A stretch of 64,000 bases of DNA from TMED26 sp002694075 (lineage in GTDB: Bacteria > Pseudomonadota > Alphaproteobacteria > Thalassobaculales > Thalassobaculaceae): NCBI GenBank assembly GCA_036160575.1, contig JAYYDT010000025.1, forward strand, positions 39,097 through 103,096, written 5' to 3'. Below, in pieces: positions 17,074 to 25,904 of the stretch; position 1 is the stretch's first letter, and every line of letters begins with the position of its first letter. A program made the translations under genes and the position numbers. The notes beneath the pieces are model-generated. The model searched no databases, was not told the DNA's origin, and saw nothing but the letters and a program-made list of their open reading frames with translations.

Positions 17074-17098
17074 ACGCACACGTACTAATTTGAAACAA
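17069..17098 (-). promoter_or_regulatory. Leftward promoter of the acyl-CoA dehydrogenase/ligase operon
   Basis: Reading leftward, TTGTTT (17098-17093) and TACTAT (17074-17069) are spaced by 18 bases. The -10 box shares five bases with the -10 box of the rightward promoter on the other strand, so the two promoters overlap back to back and one operator could govern both. Confidence 0.5.
17070..17087. promoter_or_regulatory. Palindromic operator between divergent acyl-CoA operons
   Basis: Perfect 7-base arms TAGTACG and CGTACTA are separated by CACA. The 18-base length and two-fold symmetry are typical of MarR and TetR family operators. It overlaps the -10 boxes of both divergent promoters. 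A MarR-type regulator is encoded in the rightward operon at 18970-19446, the natural candidate to bind here. No second copy was noticed in this window by eye. Confidence 0.65.
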
Positions 17099-17136
17099 GC
17101 GCGCGCTATGACGCGGCTGAAACCAGGGGAAATGGG

Positions 17137-18057
17137 ATGAGCGAGGGCAAGCTTCTTGACGGGAAAACCGCCTTGATCACCGGCGCCGGCCGTGGCATCG
17201 GCCGCGATATGGCGATCATGATGGCGGCCAATGGCGCCAAAGTGATCGTCAACGATCTGGGCGGCACCACCTCCGGCGAGGGCGCCGACCAGGAGCCGGC
17301 GCTGGAAGTCGTCAAGGAAATCCGCGACGCCGGCGGCGAAGCCGAGGCCAATTTCGGCAGTGTCGCCGATTTCGCCACCGGCGAGGCGATGGTCGCCCAA
17401 GCCATCGACCAATTCGGTGGGCTGGACATCGTGGTTAACAACGCCGGCATCCTGCGCGACGTCATTTTCCATAAAATGACGGAAGAGGAATGGGACGCGG
17501 TGATCAACGTCCATCTCAAGGGCGCGTTCAACGTCAGCCGGGCGGCGGCCACCCATTTCCGCGAAAAGGGCAGCGGCTGTTTCGTTCACTTCACCTCGAC
17601 CTCCGGCTTGATCGGCAATTTCGGTCAAGCCAATTACGCCGCCGCCAAGCTGGGCATCGCCGGCCTGTCCAAGTCGATCGCCCTCGATATGGCGCGTTTT
17701 GGCGTCACCTCGAACTGTATTTCGCCTTTCGCCTGGAGCCGCATGATCGGCACCATCCCGATTGGCGACGAGGCCCAGCGCGCCCGTGTCGACAAGTTGA
17801 AGGCGATGACGCCGGCCAAAATCGCGCCGTTGGCCGTGGCTTTGGCCTCGGAAGCCGGCAAACAGGTGAGCGGCCAGATTTTCGCGGTCCGCAACAACGA
17901 GATTTTCCTGATGGGGCAATCGCGGCCGGTGCGCTCGGTCCACACCGCCGAGGGGTGGACGCCGGAAGGGGTGGTCGACACCGTCTTCCCGTCGCTGCAG
18001 GCGAGCTTCTTCCCGCTTGATCGCAGCGCCGACATCTTCACTTGGGATCCGATCTAA
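17137..18057 (+). CDS. Short-chain dehydrogenase, MFE-2/HSD17B4-like 3-hydroxyacyl-CoA dehydrogenase
   Basis: This 306-residue SDR has the cofactor motif T-G-A-G-R-G-I-G (15-22), N-N-A-G (101-104) and the catalytic triad S154, Y167, K171 (Y-A-A-A-K). The segment V-N-D-L-G-G followed by an acidic linker, and G-N-F-G-Q-A-N-Y, are hallmarks of the dehydrogenase part of peroxisomal multifunctional enzyme type 2, which oxidises (3R)-hydroxyacyl-CoA with NAD. The next gene encodes a MaoC hydratase, the other catalytic half of MFE-2. It is the first gene of the rightward operon under the palindromic operator. Confidence 0.9.
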   Translation: MSEGKLLDGKTALITGAGRGIGRDMAIMMAANGAKVIVNDLGGTTSGEGADQEPALEVVKEIRDAGGEAEANFGSVADFATGEAMVAQAIDQFGGLDIVVNNAGILRDVIFHKMTEEEWDAVINVHLKGAFNVSRAAATHFREKGSGCFVHFTSTSGLIGNFGQANYAAAKLGIAGLSKSIALDMARFGVTSNCISPFAWSRMIGTIPIGDEAQRARVDKLKAMTPAKIAPLAVALASEAGKQVSGQIFAVRNNEIFLMGQSRPVRSVHTAEGWTPEGVVDTVFPSLQASFFPLDRSADIFTWDPI

Positions 18058-18082
18058 GCGCAGCCGCGCGGGAGACGCGCCA

Positions 18083-18949
18083 ATGGCCATTGATTACGAC
18101 AAGTTGATGGCCTGGCCCTTCGGCCAGGTCGAACAAAGCTACACCGCCAAGGACAGCATCCTGTACGCCCTTGGCCTCGGTCTTGGCGCCGATCCTCTGG
18201 ACAGCGACCAATTGCGCTACACCTTCGAGGAAGCCGACGGTTTCGCCGCCCTGCCGACCATGGCCGTGGTCCTGGCCGGACCGGGCTTTTGGGCGCGTGA
18301 CCCGAACAGCGGCATCGCCTGGCAAAAGGTTCTCCACGGCGAGCAGGAAATCGAACTGCATGGGCCGGTGCCGGCGGCGGCGACGGTGGTCGGCGAGACC
18401 CGTATCACCGAGATTATCGACAAGGGTGCCGATAAAGGCGCGTTGTTATATCTGGAGCGGGTGCTGACCGATAAGGCGACGGGCGCCAAGATCGCCACCT
18501 TGAATTCCACGACCTTCGCCCGCGGCGACGGCGGTTTTGACGGCCCAAGCGGCCCGACCCGACCGGTCCACAGCCTGCCCGAGCGGGATCCCGACAGCCA
18601 TTGCGACCTGCCGGTCCTGCCGCAGGCGGCCCTGATCTACCGCTTGTCGGGCGATCCCAACCCCTTGCATGCCGACCCGGCGGTCGCCGCCGCCGCCGGT
18701 TTCAAGGCGCCGATCCTCCATGGGCTTTGTACCCTGGGCGTCGCCGGCCACGCGATTTTGAAAACCCAATGCGGCTATGACCCGGCGCGCTTCAAAAGCC
18801 TGGCCCTGCGGTTTTCCTCGCCGGTTTATCCCGGCGAAACCATCCGCACCGAAATGTGGCGCGACGGCGACATCGTGTCGTTCCGCGCGCGCGTCGTCGA
18901 GCGCGACGCGGTGGTGCTCAACAATGGCAAGGCGGTGGTCGCCGGCTAG
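18083..18949 (+). CDS. MaoC-family (R)-specific enoyl-CoA hydratase 2
   Basis: This 288-residue double hot-dog protein hydrates 2-enoyl-CoA to (3R)-hydroxyacyl-CoA. The C-terminal half bears the hydratase-2 motif Y-R-L-S-G-D-P-N-P-L-H with catalytic Asp and His at about 191 and 196, followed by H-G-L-C-T-L-G. The N-terminal half is the non-catalytic MaoC_dehydrat_N-type repeat. The ATG at 18083 follows GGGAGA. With the upstream SDR it reproduces the two consecutive activities of MFE-2 as separate proteins, implying R-stereochemistry of the hydroxy intermediate. Confidence 0.93.
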   Translation: MAIDYDKLMAWPFGQVEQSYTAKDSILYALGLGLGADPLDSDQLRYTFEEADGFAALPTMAVVLAGPGFWARDPNSGIAWQKVLHGEQEIELHGPVPAAATVVGETRITEIIDKGADKGALLYLERVLTDKATGAKIATLNSTTFARGDGGFDGPSGPTRPVHSLPERDPDSHCDLPVLPQAALIYRLSGDPNPLHADPAVAAAAGFKAPILHGLCTLGVAGHAILKTQCGYDPARFKSLALRFSSPVYPGETIRTEMWRDGDIVSFRARVVERDAVVLNNGKAVVAG

Positions 18950-18969
18950 CCCGGCGGCGCCTCTCCCCG

Positions 18970-19446
18970 ATGGCGCGTGGTCGCCTCGATCCGGACCGTA
19001 ATCTCGGCTTTTTGCTGCATGACGTCGCCCGTTTGCGGAGCGCCGCTTTCGACCAAATGATGCGCCCCCTGGGCATCACCCGGGCGCAATGGCGGGTGCT
19101 TGGGGTGCTTTACGCCGAGGATGGCGTGACGCAAGCCGAACTCGCCAAGCGGATCGATCTCGGCCGTGTCTCGCTTGGCGGGATTATCGATCGACTGGAG
19201 GCGGCCGGCTGGGTCGCTCGCCAGAAAGACCCCGCCGACCGGCGCGCCAATCGGGTGTGGCTGACCGATAAAGTGGTCGAGGTGCGCCGCCGCATGCAGC
19301 GCGGCGTCGATGTCCTGAACGGCACCAGCCTGGCCGGGCTCGACGCCCAACGGATTGAGGATTTGGTCGATGCCCTGCTGGTCATCAAACGCAATTTGAT
19401 CGCCGCCGAAGAAGGACGTAAGGCCGGCACCGAGGGAAGGAAATAA
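18970..19446 (+). CDS. MarR-family transcriptional regulator
   Basis: This 158-residue protein has a winged helix-turn-helix (about 40-110) with T-Q-A-E-L-A-K-R-I-D-L as recognition region, and the MarR wing D-P-A-D-R-R-A-N. MarR proteins are dimeric repressors released by small ligands, often aromatic acids or acyl-CoA thioesters. Start chosen at M-A-R-G-R-L-D-P, 20 bases after the MaoC stop; the longer frame overlaps maoC. It sits one base before the racemase gene, within the operon whose promoter carries an 18-base palindrome, so autoregulation is likely. Confidence 0.92.
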   Translation: MARGRLDPDRNLGFLLHDVARLRSAAFDQMMRPLGITRAQWRVLGVLYAEDGVTQAELAKRIDLGRVSLGGIIDRLEAAGWVARQKDPADRRANRVWLTDKVVEVRRRMQRGVDVLNGTSLAGLDAQRIEDLVDALLVIKRNLIAAEEGRKAGTEGRK

Positions 19447-19447
19447 G

Positions 19448-20596
<1,149 letters not shown>

Positions 20597-20683
20597 TCGC
20601 CGGGACAGCCTAATGGCAGACTTTGTCATAAGTCGAAAGCGCGTGCCGGCCACTCGGCCGCGAACCGTCAGGAGGCGCCTAAG

Positions 20684-20989
20684 CTGACCCATACCCGTCT
20701 CACCCCGGCGGTACGGGAGGATCTTGAGGAGATTTGGCACTACACCGCGCACCCTTGGTCTTTGACCCAGGCCGACCGTCACCTGGATGAACTGGAGGAT
20801 GTTTTCAATCGCCTGTTGGCCTTTCCCGAAATGGCGGCGTTGCACCGTGAATTCGATCCGCCGGTCCGCCCGCACCTCAGCGATCAACACCTCATCGTCT
20901 GTCAGGTCGCGGACGATCATCTGGTGGTCCCGCGGGTCCTCGGCGGACGGCGGGATTGGCGACACGTTCTGAAGACGATTGACCCCTAA
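20684..20989 (+). CDS. ParE/RelE-family toxin-like protein, no antitoxin seen, apparent CTG start
   Basis: The frame encodes about 101 residues with the ParE pattern: L-T-P-A-V-R-E-D-L-E-E-I-W near the N-terminus, Q-A-D-R-H-L-D-E-L-E helix, and the C-terminal strand V-L-G-G-R-R-D-W. ParE toxins poison DNA gyrase. An AGGAGG ribosome site (20670-20675) is spaced correctly for CTG at 20684, but no ATG, GTG or TTG exists there; the first standard start (TTG, 20762) would delete the first helices. No ParD-like antitoxin gene is found upstream or downstream. It may be translated from CTG, or be a toxin silenced by loss of its start codon. Confidence 0.6.
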   Translation: MTHTRLTPAVREDLEEIWHYTAHPWSLTQADRHLDELEDVFNRLLAFPEMAALHREFDPPVRPHLSDQHLIVCQVADDHLVVPRVLGGRRDWRHVLKTIDP

Positions 20990-21024
20990 GCCAACATGAC
21001 CCCAACCGATAAGGAGAGCGAAGG

Positions 21025-21432
21025 ATGAGCAGTGACGGACGCGTGATCCCGGTGCCGACACCGGAAACCCAACACTATTGGGATGGCGCCAAGGCCGGCG
21101 AGCTGCGCCTGCAAAGGTGCACCGACTGCGGCCATATCTATTTTCCGCCGCGGCCGTTTTGCCCGACCTGTGGGTCGCGGGCGGTCGAGGTCTTCACCGC
21201 TTCCGGTCGCGGCCGGCTGTTCAGCTATGTGATCAATCATTTGCCCTCGCCCGGCTTTACCCCGCCCTTCGCTATCGCGGTGGTCGAGTTGGAGGAAGGC
21301 CCCCGCTTGATGAGCAATATCGTCGGCTGTCCGCAAACCCCCGAGGCCTTGCAAATCGACATGCCGCTGGAGGTGACCTTCGAAAGGCTCACCGACGAGA
21401 TCACTTTGCCGCAATTCAAGCCGGCGACCTGA
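21025..21432 (+). CDS. DUF35 OB-fold/zinc-ribbon acyl-CoA-associated protein
   Basis: This 135-residue protein has a rubredoxin-like zinc ribbon (C-T-D-C-G-H and C-P-T-C-G-S, about 33-53) followed by an OB-fold, the DUF35 architecture. DUF35 proteins associate with thiolase-superfamily enzymes, for example in steroid side-chain aldolases and archaeal HMG-CoA synthesis, where they channel or position acyl-CoA. The thiolase-like gene starts 15 bases downstream, and both have good ribosome sites (AAGGAGAG here). Direct pairing is therefore likely. It has no catalytic signature of its own. Confidence 0.92.
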   Translation: MSSDGRVIPVPTPETQHYWDGAKAGELRLQRCTDCGHIYFPPRPFCPTCGSRAVEVFTASGRGRLFSYVINHLPSPGFTPPFAIAVVELEEGPRLMSNIVGCPQTPEALQIDMPLEVTFERLTDEITLPQFKPAT

Positions 21433-21447
21433 CGGGGGAGAACAGCC

Positions 21448-22587
21448 ATGCAACGCAATTCCGTCGCCATTGTCGGCGCCGCCGAATCCACCCACATGGG
21501 TAAGCTGCCGGAGATGGCGCAAATTCAAATCCACGCCGATTCCGCGCTCAACGCCTTGGCCGATTGCGGCTTGACCATCAAGGATATCGATGGCGTCGCC
21601 ACCGCCGGCCATAACGCCGTCGAACTCGCCCATTACATGGGCATCACGCCGACCTGGGTCGATGGCACCTCGGTCGGTGGTTGTTCGTTCATGCTGCATG
21701 TGCGCCACGCCGCCGCCGCCATCGAGGCCGGGTTGTGCACCACCGCGCTGATCACCCATGGCGAAAGCGGCCGCCATTGGATCGGCCGCCATGGCCCGTC
21801 GATTTTCCCCTCGCTGTTCCAAATGCAGTTCGAACAGCCCTATGGCGTCACCCGCCCGCCGACGATGTTCACCATCCCGGTGATGCGTTACATGACCGAT
21901 TACGGCCTGACCGAGGAACAATTGGCGATGGTCGCGGTGACCCAGCGGGAATGGGCCGGCTTCCATCCGCGCGCCAGCTTCCGCGACCCGATCACGGTCG
22001 ACGACGTGCTCGACTCGAAAATGATCTGCTATCCCTTCCGGCTGTTGATGTGCTGTTTGGTGACCGATGGCGGCGGTGCGCTGATCCTGACCTCGGCCGA
22101 CCGGGCCAAGGATTTTCCGACCAAACCGGTCTATATCCGCGGCACCGGCGAAAGCGCCGAAACGCCGCTGATCAGCCAGATGTCCGACTTCACCAGCAGC
22201 CGCGCCTTCCGGGTCGCCGGTAGCACCGCCTTCGAGGCGGCCGGCATCAGCCACGGCGATGTCGATCACTTGATGATCTATGACGCTTTCGCCCATTTGC
22301 CGATTTACGGCTTGGAGGATCTCGGCTTCGTCGGCCGCGGCGAGGCCGGCGCCTTCATCGCCGAGGGCAATACCCGGCCGGGCGGCCAACTGCCGATGAA
22401 CACCAATGGCGGCGGGCTGTCTTACATGCACTCCGGCATGTACGGCATGTACGCTTTGCAGGAAGGCGTGCGGCAGATGCGCGGCACCTCGCCGGCCCAG
22501 GTCGAGGGTGCCGAAATCTCGGTCGTCCATGGGGTCGGCGGCATGTTCGCCGCCTCCGGCACCATCGTCATGACCAACGTCGCCTAA
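21448..22587 (+). CDS. Thiolase-superfamily protein with non-canonical active site, possible aldolase
   Basis: This 379-residue protein has the SCP-x/thiolase fold, but the standard nucleophile motif N-x-C-A-[ST]-G is replaced by T-S-V-G-G-C-S-F (74-81). The usual catalytic His in the H-x-x-F motif is Tyr (I-Y-D-A-F), and the C-terminal G-H-P-x-G is altered to M-H-S-G. Similar replacements occur in thiolase-like retro-aldolases that act with DUF35 proteins in steroid side-chain degradation. The upstream DUF35 gene supports this. It may cleave a branched 3-hydroxyacyl-CoA without free CoA. Cys79 might still act as nucleophile if the alignment shifts by one residue. Confidence 0.85.
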   Translation: MQRNSVAIVGAAESTHMGKLPEMAQIQIHADSALNALADCGLTIKDIDGVATAGHNAVELAHYMGITPTWVDGTSVGGCSFMLHVRHAAAAIEAGLCTTALITHGESGRHWIGRHGPSIFPSLFQMQFEQPYGVTRPPTMFTIPVMRYMTDYGLTEEQLAMVAVTQREWAGFHPRASFRDPITVDDVLDSKMICYPFRLLMCCLVTDGGGALILTSADRAKDFPTKPVYIRGTGESAETPLISQMSDFTSSRAFRVAGSTAFEAAGISHGDVDHLMIYDAFAHLPIYGLEDLGFVGRGEAGAFIAEGNTRPGGQLPMNTNGGGLSYMHSGMYGMYALQEGVRQMRGTSPAQVEGAEISVVHGVGGMFAASGTIVMTNVA

Positions 22588-22595
22588 GGCGCCGC

Positions 22596-23396
22596 TCAGC
22601 CTTCGCCGAAGCGCGGTTTGCGTTTTTCGGCGAAGGCGGTGACGCCCTCGGCCCAATCGGCGGTCATCGAACAGGCGGCGAAGCTTTCCGCCTCCATGCG
22701 TAATTGCCGGTCGACATCGTTGTCGAGCGAGCCATGGACCAGGCGTTTGATGCTGGCCAGCGCGTGGGCCGGGCCATTGGCCAGCCGGCGGGCCAGTTTG
22801 TCGACCTCGCCTTCCAAGTCGCTGTCGGGCACCACCCGGTTGACGACGCCCAGGCGGGCCGCCTCATGGGCGTCGAAGCGGTCGCCGAGCAAGGCGATCT
22901 CCATGGCTTTTTTCAACCCCACCGCGCGCGGCAGGAAATAGCTCGACGAGCCGTCGGGGCTGGTCGCGATATTGACATAAGCGAGGGTGAAAAAGGCGTT
23001 GTCGGAGGCGATCGCCAAATCGCTGGCCAGGCTCAGTGACACGCCATAACCGGCGGCGCCGCCGCGAATGGCGGCGATGATCGGTTGCGGCTGGTCGCGC
23101 AATTGCAGGATCAACCGATGGCCGTTGTGGATGCGCCGCTCAAAATAGGTGCGCCGTTCCACCGGGCTCATGTCGCGGGCGAATTCGGCGAAGGATTTGA
23201 CGTCGCCGCCGGCCATGAAATGCTCGCCGGCGCCTTTCAGCACAATGCAGCGCACCGCCGGGTCGTCGCGGTGGGCGTCCAGGAAATCGGCCATCGCGGC
23301 GCGCATTTCATGGGACAGCGCGTTGCGCGTGTCCGGCCGGTTCATAGTCAAGGTGGCGACGCCGTCGGCGACGTCGATCAAAACATGGTCGGTCAT
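22596..23396 (-). CDS. Enoyl-CoA hydratase/isomerase family protein (PaaG-like)
   Basis: This 266-residue crotonase has oxyanion segments F-M-A-G-G-D-V and A-A-G-Y-G-V-S. In place of the hydratase Glu it has the S-P-D-G-S-S-S-Y-F-L-P loop; an Asp in this loop is typical of PaaG-like isomerases and related hydratases. The C-terminus A-F-A-E-K-R-K-P-R-F is normal. The ATG at 23396 is chosen; the longer frame enters the neighbouring TPP enzyme region. It is convergent with the thiolase-like gene (8-base gap) and lies 28 bases after the TPP enzyme gene on the same strand, so it may belong to that transcript. Confidence 0.88.
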   Translation of the reverse strand: MTDHVLIDVADGVATLTMNRPDTRNALSHEMRAAMADFLDAHRDDPAVRCIVLKGAGEHFMAGGDVKSFAEFARDMSPVERRTYFERRIHNGHRLILQLRDQPQPIIAAIRGGAAGYGVSLSLASDLAIASDNAFFTLAYVNIATSPDGSSSYFLPRAVGLKKAMEIALLGDRFDAHEAARLGVVNRVVPDSDLEGEVDKLARRLANGPAHALASIKRLVHGSLDNDVDRQLRMEAESFAACSMTADWAEGVTAFAEKRKPRFGEG

Positions 23397-23424
23397 GGCA
23401 GGGTCCTTTCGCGGGCGAGGGGGC

Positions 23425-25107
23425 TTAGGCGATCCATTCGGAAACCGGCGCGCGCGCCTCGTTGAGGGGTTGGGCGATGACATCGACCAGGCTGGGTCCG
23501 TCATGGGCGATGGCCGCTTTGAGGGCGCCATCGAGATCGGCCGGATCGGCGACGGTCCAGGCTTTGACGCCGAAAGCCTCGGCCACTTTGGCGTGGTCGG
23601 TGCGCGAGAAATCGACCGAGAAATAGCGTTCCTCGAAACCGGCGCGCTGGCCGGCCTTGATCCAGCCGAAGACGCTATTGGAAAACACCACCATGGTGAT
23701 CGGCACGCCCAGCCGCACCAGGGTTTCCATCTCGCCGGCGGTGAAGCCGAAACTGCCGTCGCCCATCAGCGAGATCACTTTCGCGTTGGGCCGGCCATAT
23801 TGCGCGCCGACCGCGCCGGCCATCGAATAGCCAAGGGCGCCATGGGCGCGGTTGGAGATGAAATACCGGCCGGTCTCAAGGAATTCGTAATAGCCCGAGA
23901 CATAAGGACAAGGCGTGCCCGGGTCGGCGACGATCACCGCGTCGCGCGGCAATACCCGTTGCAGGCTGGCGATCACCCGTTCCGGGCGGATCGGCGTGGC
24001 GTCGCTGGTCGCCAATTCCTGAAAGGCGGCGAATTTGCGCGCCTTGGCCGCCGCCACCCGCGCCGCCGCGCCATGGTCGCGGCTTTGTTCGGCGAGCGCC
24101 GTGACCATCGCCTCCAGGGCCAGGCGGGCGTCGCCGACCACCGCCACCTCGGTCGGGTAATTGGCGCCGATCACCGCCGGGTCGCTGTCCAGGTGGACGA
24201 TGCGGGTTTTGCCCGGCGCCGGATAGCGCCAGCGCTCGGTGGTCACCGAGCCGGCCCGGCAGGTGACGAAAAACACCAGGTCGGCGGCTTCGACCAATTC
24301 GCGGGTTTCGACCACCCCGCCATTGCTGCCGACCACGCCGACCGCCAGCGGATGATCCTCAGCGATGGCGCCTTGGCCGCTGATGGTGGTGGCGACCGGC
24401 GCGTCGAGGGCCTCGGCCAGCGTTCGCAGGGCCGCCTGGCCGCCGGAAATGACGACCCCGCCGCCGGCGATGATAAGCGGCGATTTGGCCGACAAAAGGG
24501 CCTCGACCGCGGCCGCGGTCGCCGCCGGGTCGGGCGCCACCCGCCAGGCCGGAAACTGGCCATGGGCCGGGTCGGCCCAAATATCCTCGGCCTCGACCAT
24601 GCCGCGCTGGACATCGAAGGGCAGGCCGATATGGCCGGCGCCGGGCCGGCCGGTGGTCAGGTTGCGGAAGCCGGCGCGCAGCACGGCGGGAATATCGGCG
24701 GCGCGATCGATCACTTGATTCCATTTGGTCAGCGGCCGGAACAGCCCGGTCTGGTCCAATTCGGTGAGGGCGAAGCGGCCGCGCGCGGCGACCGAGATAT
24801 CGGTGGTGATCGACAGGATCGGGATCGAGCTTTCGTTGGCTTCGACCACGCCCGGCAGGATATAGGTGGCGCCGCCGCCGCTCGGCCCTTCGCAGACGCC
24901 GACTCGGCCGGTCACTCGGGCGTAGGCGTCGGCCATATAGGCGGCCGAGCGTTCGTCGCGGGTCAGCACGTGGTCGATTTTGCCGCCAATGCGAAACAAG
25001 GCGTCGTAAAACGGCAAGCTGGTGTCACCACAAAGGCCGAAGATGCGATCCACGCCATGGGCTTGCAACATGGCGACGGTCGCCTCGCCGCCGGTCATCT
25101 GATTCAT
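23425..25107 (-). CDS. Thiamine pyrophosphate-dependent enzyme, acetolactate-synthase-like
   Basis: This 560-residue protein has the three-domain layout of the TPP decarboxylase/acetolactate synthase family: N-terminal pyrimidine-binding domain with the activating Glu in R-D-E-R-S-A-A, central domain, and C-terminal PP domain with G-D-G-S-F-G-F-T and downstream N-S of the TPP motif. The exact reaction (2-oxoacid decarboxylation, carboligation or 2-hydroxyacyl-CoA cleavage) is not determined. No regulatory small subunit is adjacent, so it is unlikely to be the biosynthetic ilvB. It diverges from an RraA-like aldolase gene across 92 bases, which suggests linked oxo-acid chemistry. Confidence 0.88.
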   Translation of the reverse strand: MNQMTGGEATVAMLQAHGVDRIFGLCGDTSLPFYDALFRIGGKIDHVLTRDERSAAYMADAYARVTGRVGVCEGPSGGGATYILPGVVEANESSIPILSITTDISVAARGRFALTELDQTGLFRPLTKWNQVIDRAADIPAVLRAGFRNLTTGRPGAGHIGLPFDVQRGMVEAEDIWADPAHGQFPAWRVAPDPAATAAAVEALLSAKSPLIIAGGGVVISGGQAALRTLAEALDAPVATTISGQGAIAEDHPLAVGVVGSNGGVVETRELVEAADLVFFVTCRAGSVTTERWRYPAPGKTRIVHLDSDPAVIGANYPTEVAVVGDARLALEAMVTALAEQSRDHGAAARVAAAKARKFAAFQELATSDATPIRPERVIASLQRVLPRDAVIVADPGTPCPYVSGYYEFLETGRYFISNRAHGALGYSMAGAVGAQYGRPNAKVISLMGDGSFGFTAGEMETLVRLGVPITMVVFSNSVFGWIKAGQRAGFEERYFSVDFSRTDHAKVAEAFGVKAWTVADPADLDGALKAAIAHDGPSLVDVIAQPLNEARAPVSEWIA

Positions 25108-25199
25108 TGCCGCGATCCTGTGTTGAGGCTTGCGCGATGGACACCGCGCGGGACAAGCGACAGACTATCGTCAACACCTGGGGAAAAGAAAGGGGTCCA

Positions 25200-25904
25200 A
25201 TGACACCGGCGTTGAAAGAAGCCCTGGTCCAGGTCAGCACCGCGACCTTGACCTTGCAATTGTTGAAACGCGGCATCCGACGGGTGGCGCTGGCCGGGGT
25301 GGCGCCCTTGGCGCCGGGTCAGGAACGCTTGGTCGGGCCGGCCTATACCCTGCGCTTTTTGCCGCTGCGCGAGGATTTGGCCCATCCCGACGTGCTGGGC
25401 GCGCCTGGCTACGGCCCGCGGGTGGCGATTGAAGAGGCACCGGCCGGGTCGGTCATGGTGATCGAGGCGCGCGGCGTCACCACCGCCGGGGTGATCGGCG
25501 ATATTCTCGCCGCCCGCCTGGTTCAGCGCGGCGTCGCCGGTTTGATCAGCGATGGCGCGGTGCGCGACGGCGCCGGCGTGCGGGCGACCGGCCTGCCGGT
25601 TTGGTGCCAGGGTGAAACCGCGCCGGCGACCCTCAACGAACACGCCGGCGGCGATATCCAGGTGCCGGTCGCTTGCGGCGGGGTGACCGTCCTGCCGGGC
25701 GACATCATGGTCGCCGACGGCGATGGCGCGATCGTCATTCCGGCCGCCCTGGCCGAGGAGGTGGCGGCCGGCGCCCGCGCCCAGGAACGTTTCGAAGCCT
25801 GGGTCCAGGACCGCGTCGCCGAGGGCCGGCACACCATCGGGCTTTACCCGCCCAACGCCGAAACCCAGGCTGAATACGACGCCTGGCTCAAGGATCAGGG
25901 GTGA
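25200..25904 (+). CDS. RraA/HMG aldolase family protein
   Basis: This 234-residue protein belongs to the RraA-like fold, which includes 4-hydroxy-4-methyl-2-oxoglutarate/4-carboxy-4-hydroxy-2-oxoadipate aldolases and the RNase E inhibitor RraA. The core G-D-I-L-A-A-R followed by G-L-I-S-D-G-A-V-R-D carries the metal-ligand Asp and substrate Arg seen in the aldolases. It is longer than RraA proper (about 160) and matches the catabolic branch. The ATG at 25200 follows AAAGGGG. The divergent TPP enzyme makes a 2-oxoacid pathway plausible. The 3' end overlaps the convergent glycosyltransferase by 17 bases. Confidence 0.85.
   Translation: MTPALKEALVQVSTATLTLQLLKRGIRRVALAGVAPLAPGQERLVGPAYTLRFLPLREDLAHPDVLGAPGYGPRVAIEEAPAGSVMVIEARGVTTAGVIGDILAARLVQRGVAGLISDGAVRDGAGVRATGLPVWCQGETAPATLNEHAGGDIQVPVACGGVTVLPGDIMVADGDGAIVIPAALAEEVAAGARAQERFEAWVQDRVAEGRHTIGLYPPNAETQAEYDAWLKDQG

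Noticed and set aside
20613..20687. A 24-codon ATG frame just before the ParE-like toxin, considered as an antitoxin
   Set aside because: It is too short, has no ParD features, and has no ribosome binding site; it overlaps the toxin start by chance.
20762..20989. TTG at 20762 as the start of the ParE-like protein
   Set aside because: It would remove the conserved N-terminal strand and half of the first helix, while the upstream in-frame sequence clearly belongs to the family and has an AGGAGG site.
23149..25203. A 684-codon frame antisense to the crotonase and TPP enzyme genes
   Set aside because: It crosses two real genes on the other strand, including the TPP motif, and encodes low-complexity sequence with no recognisable domain.
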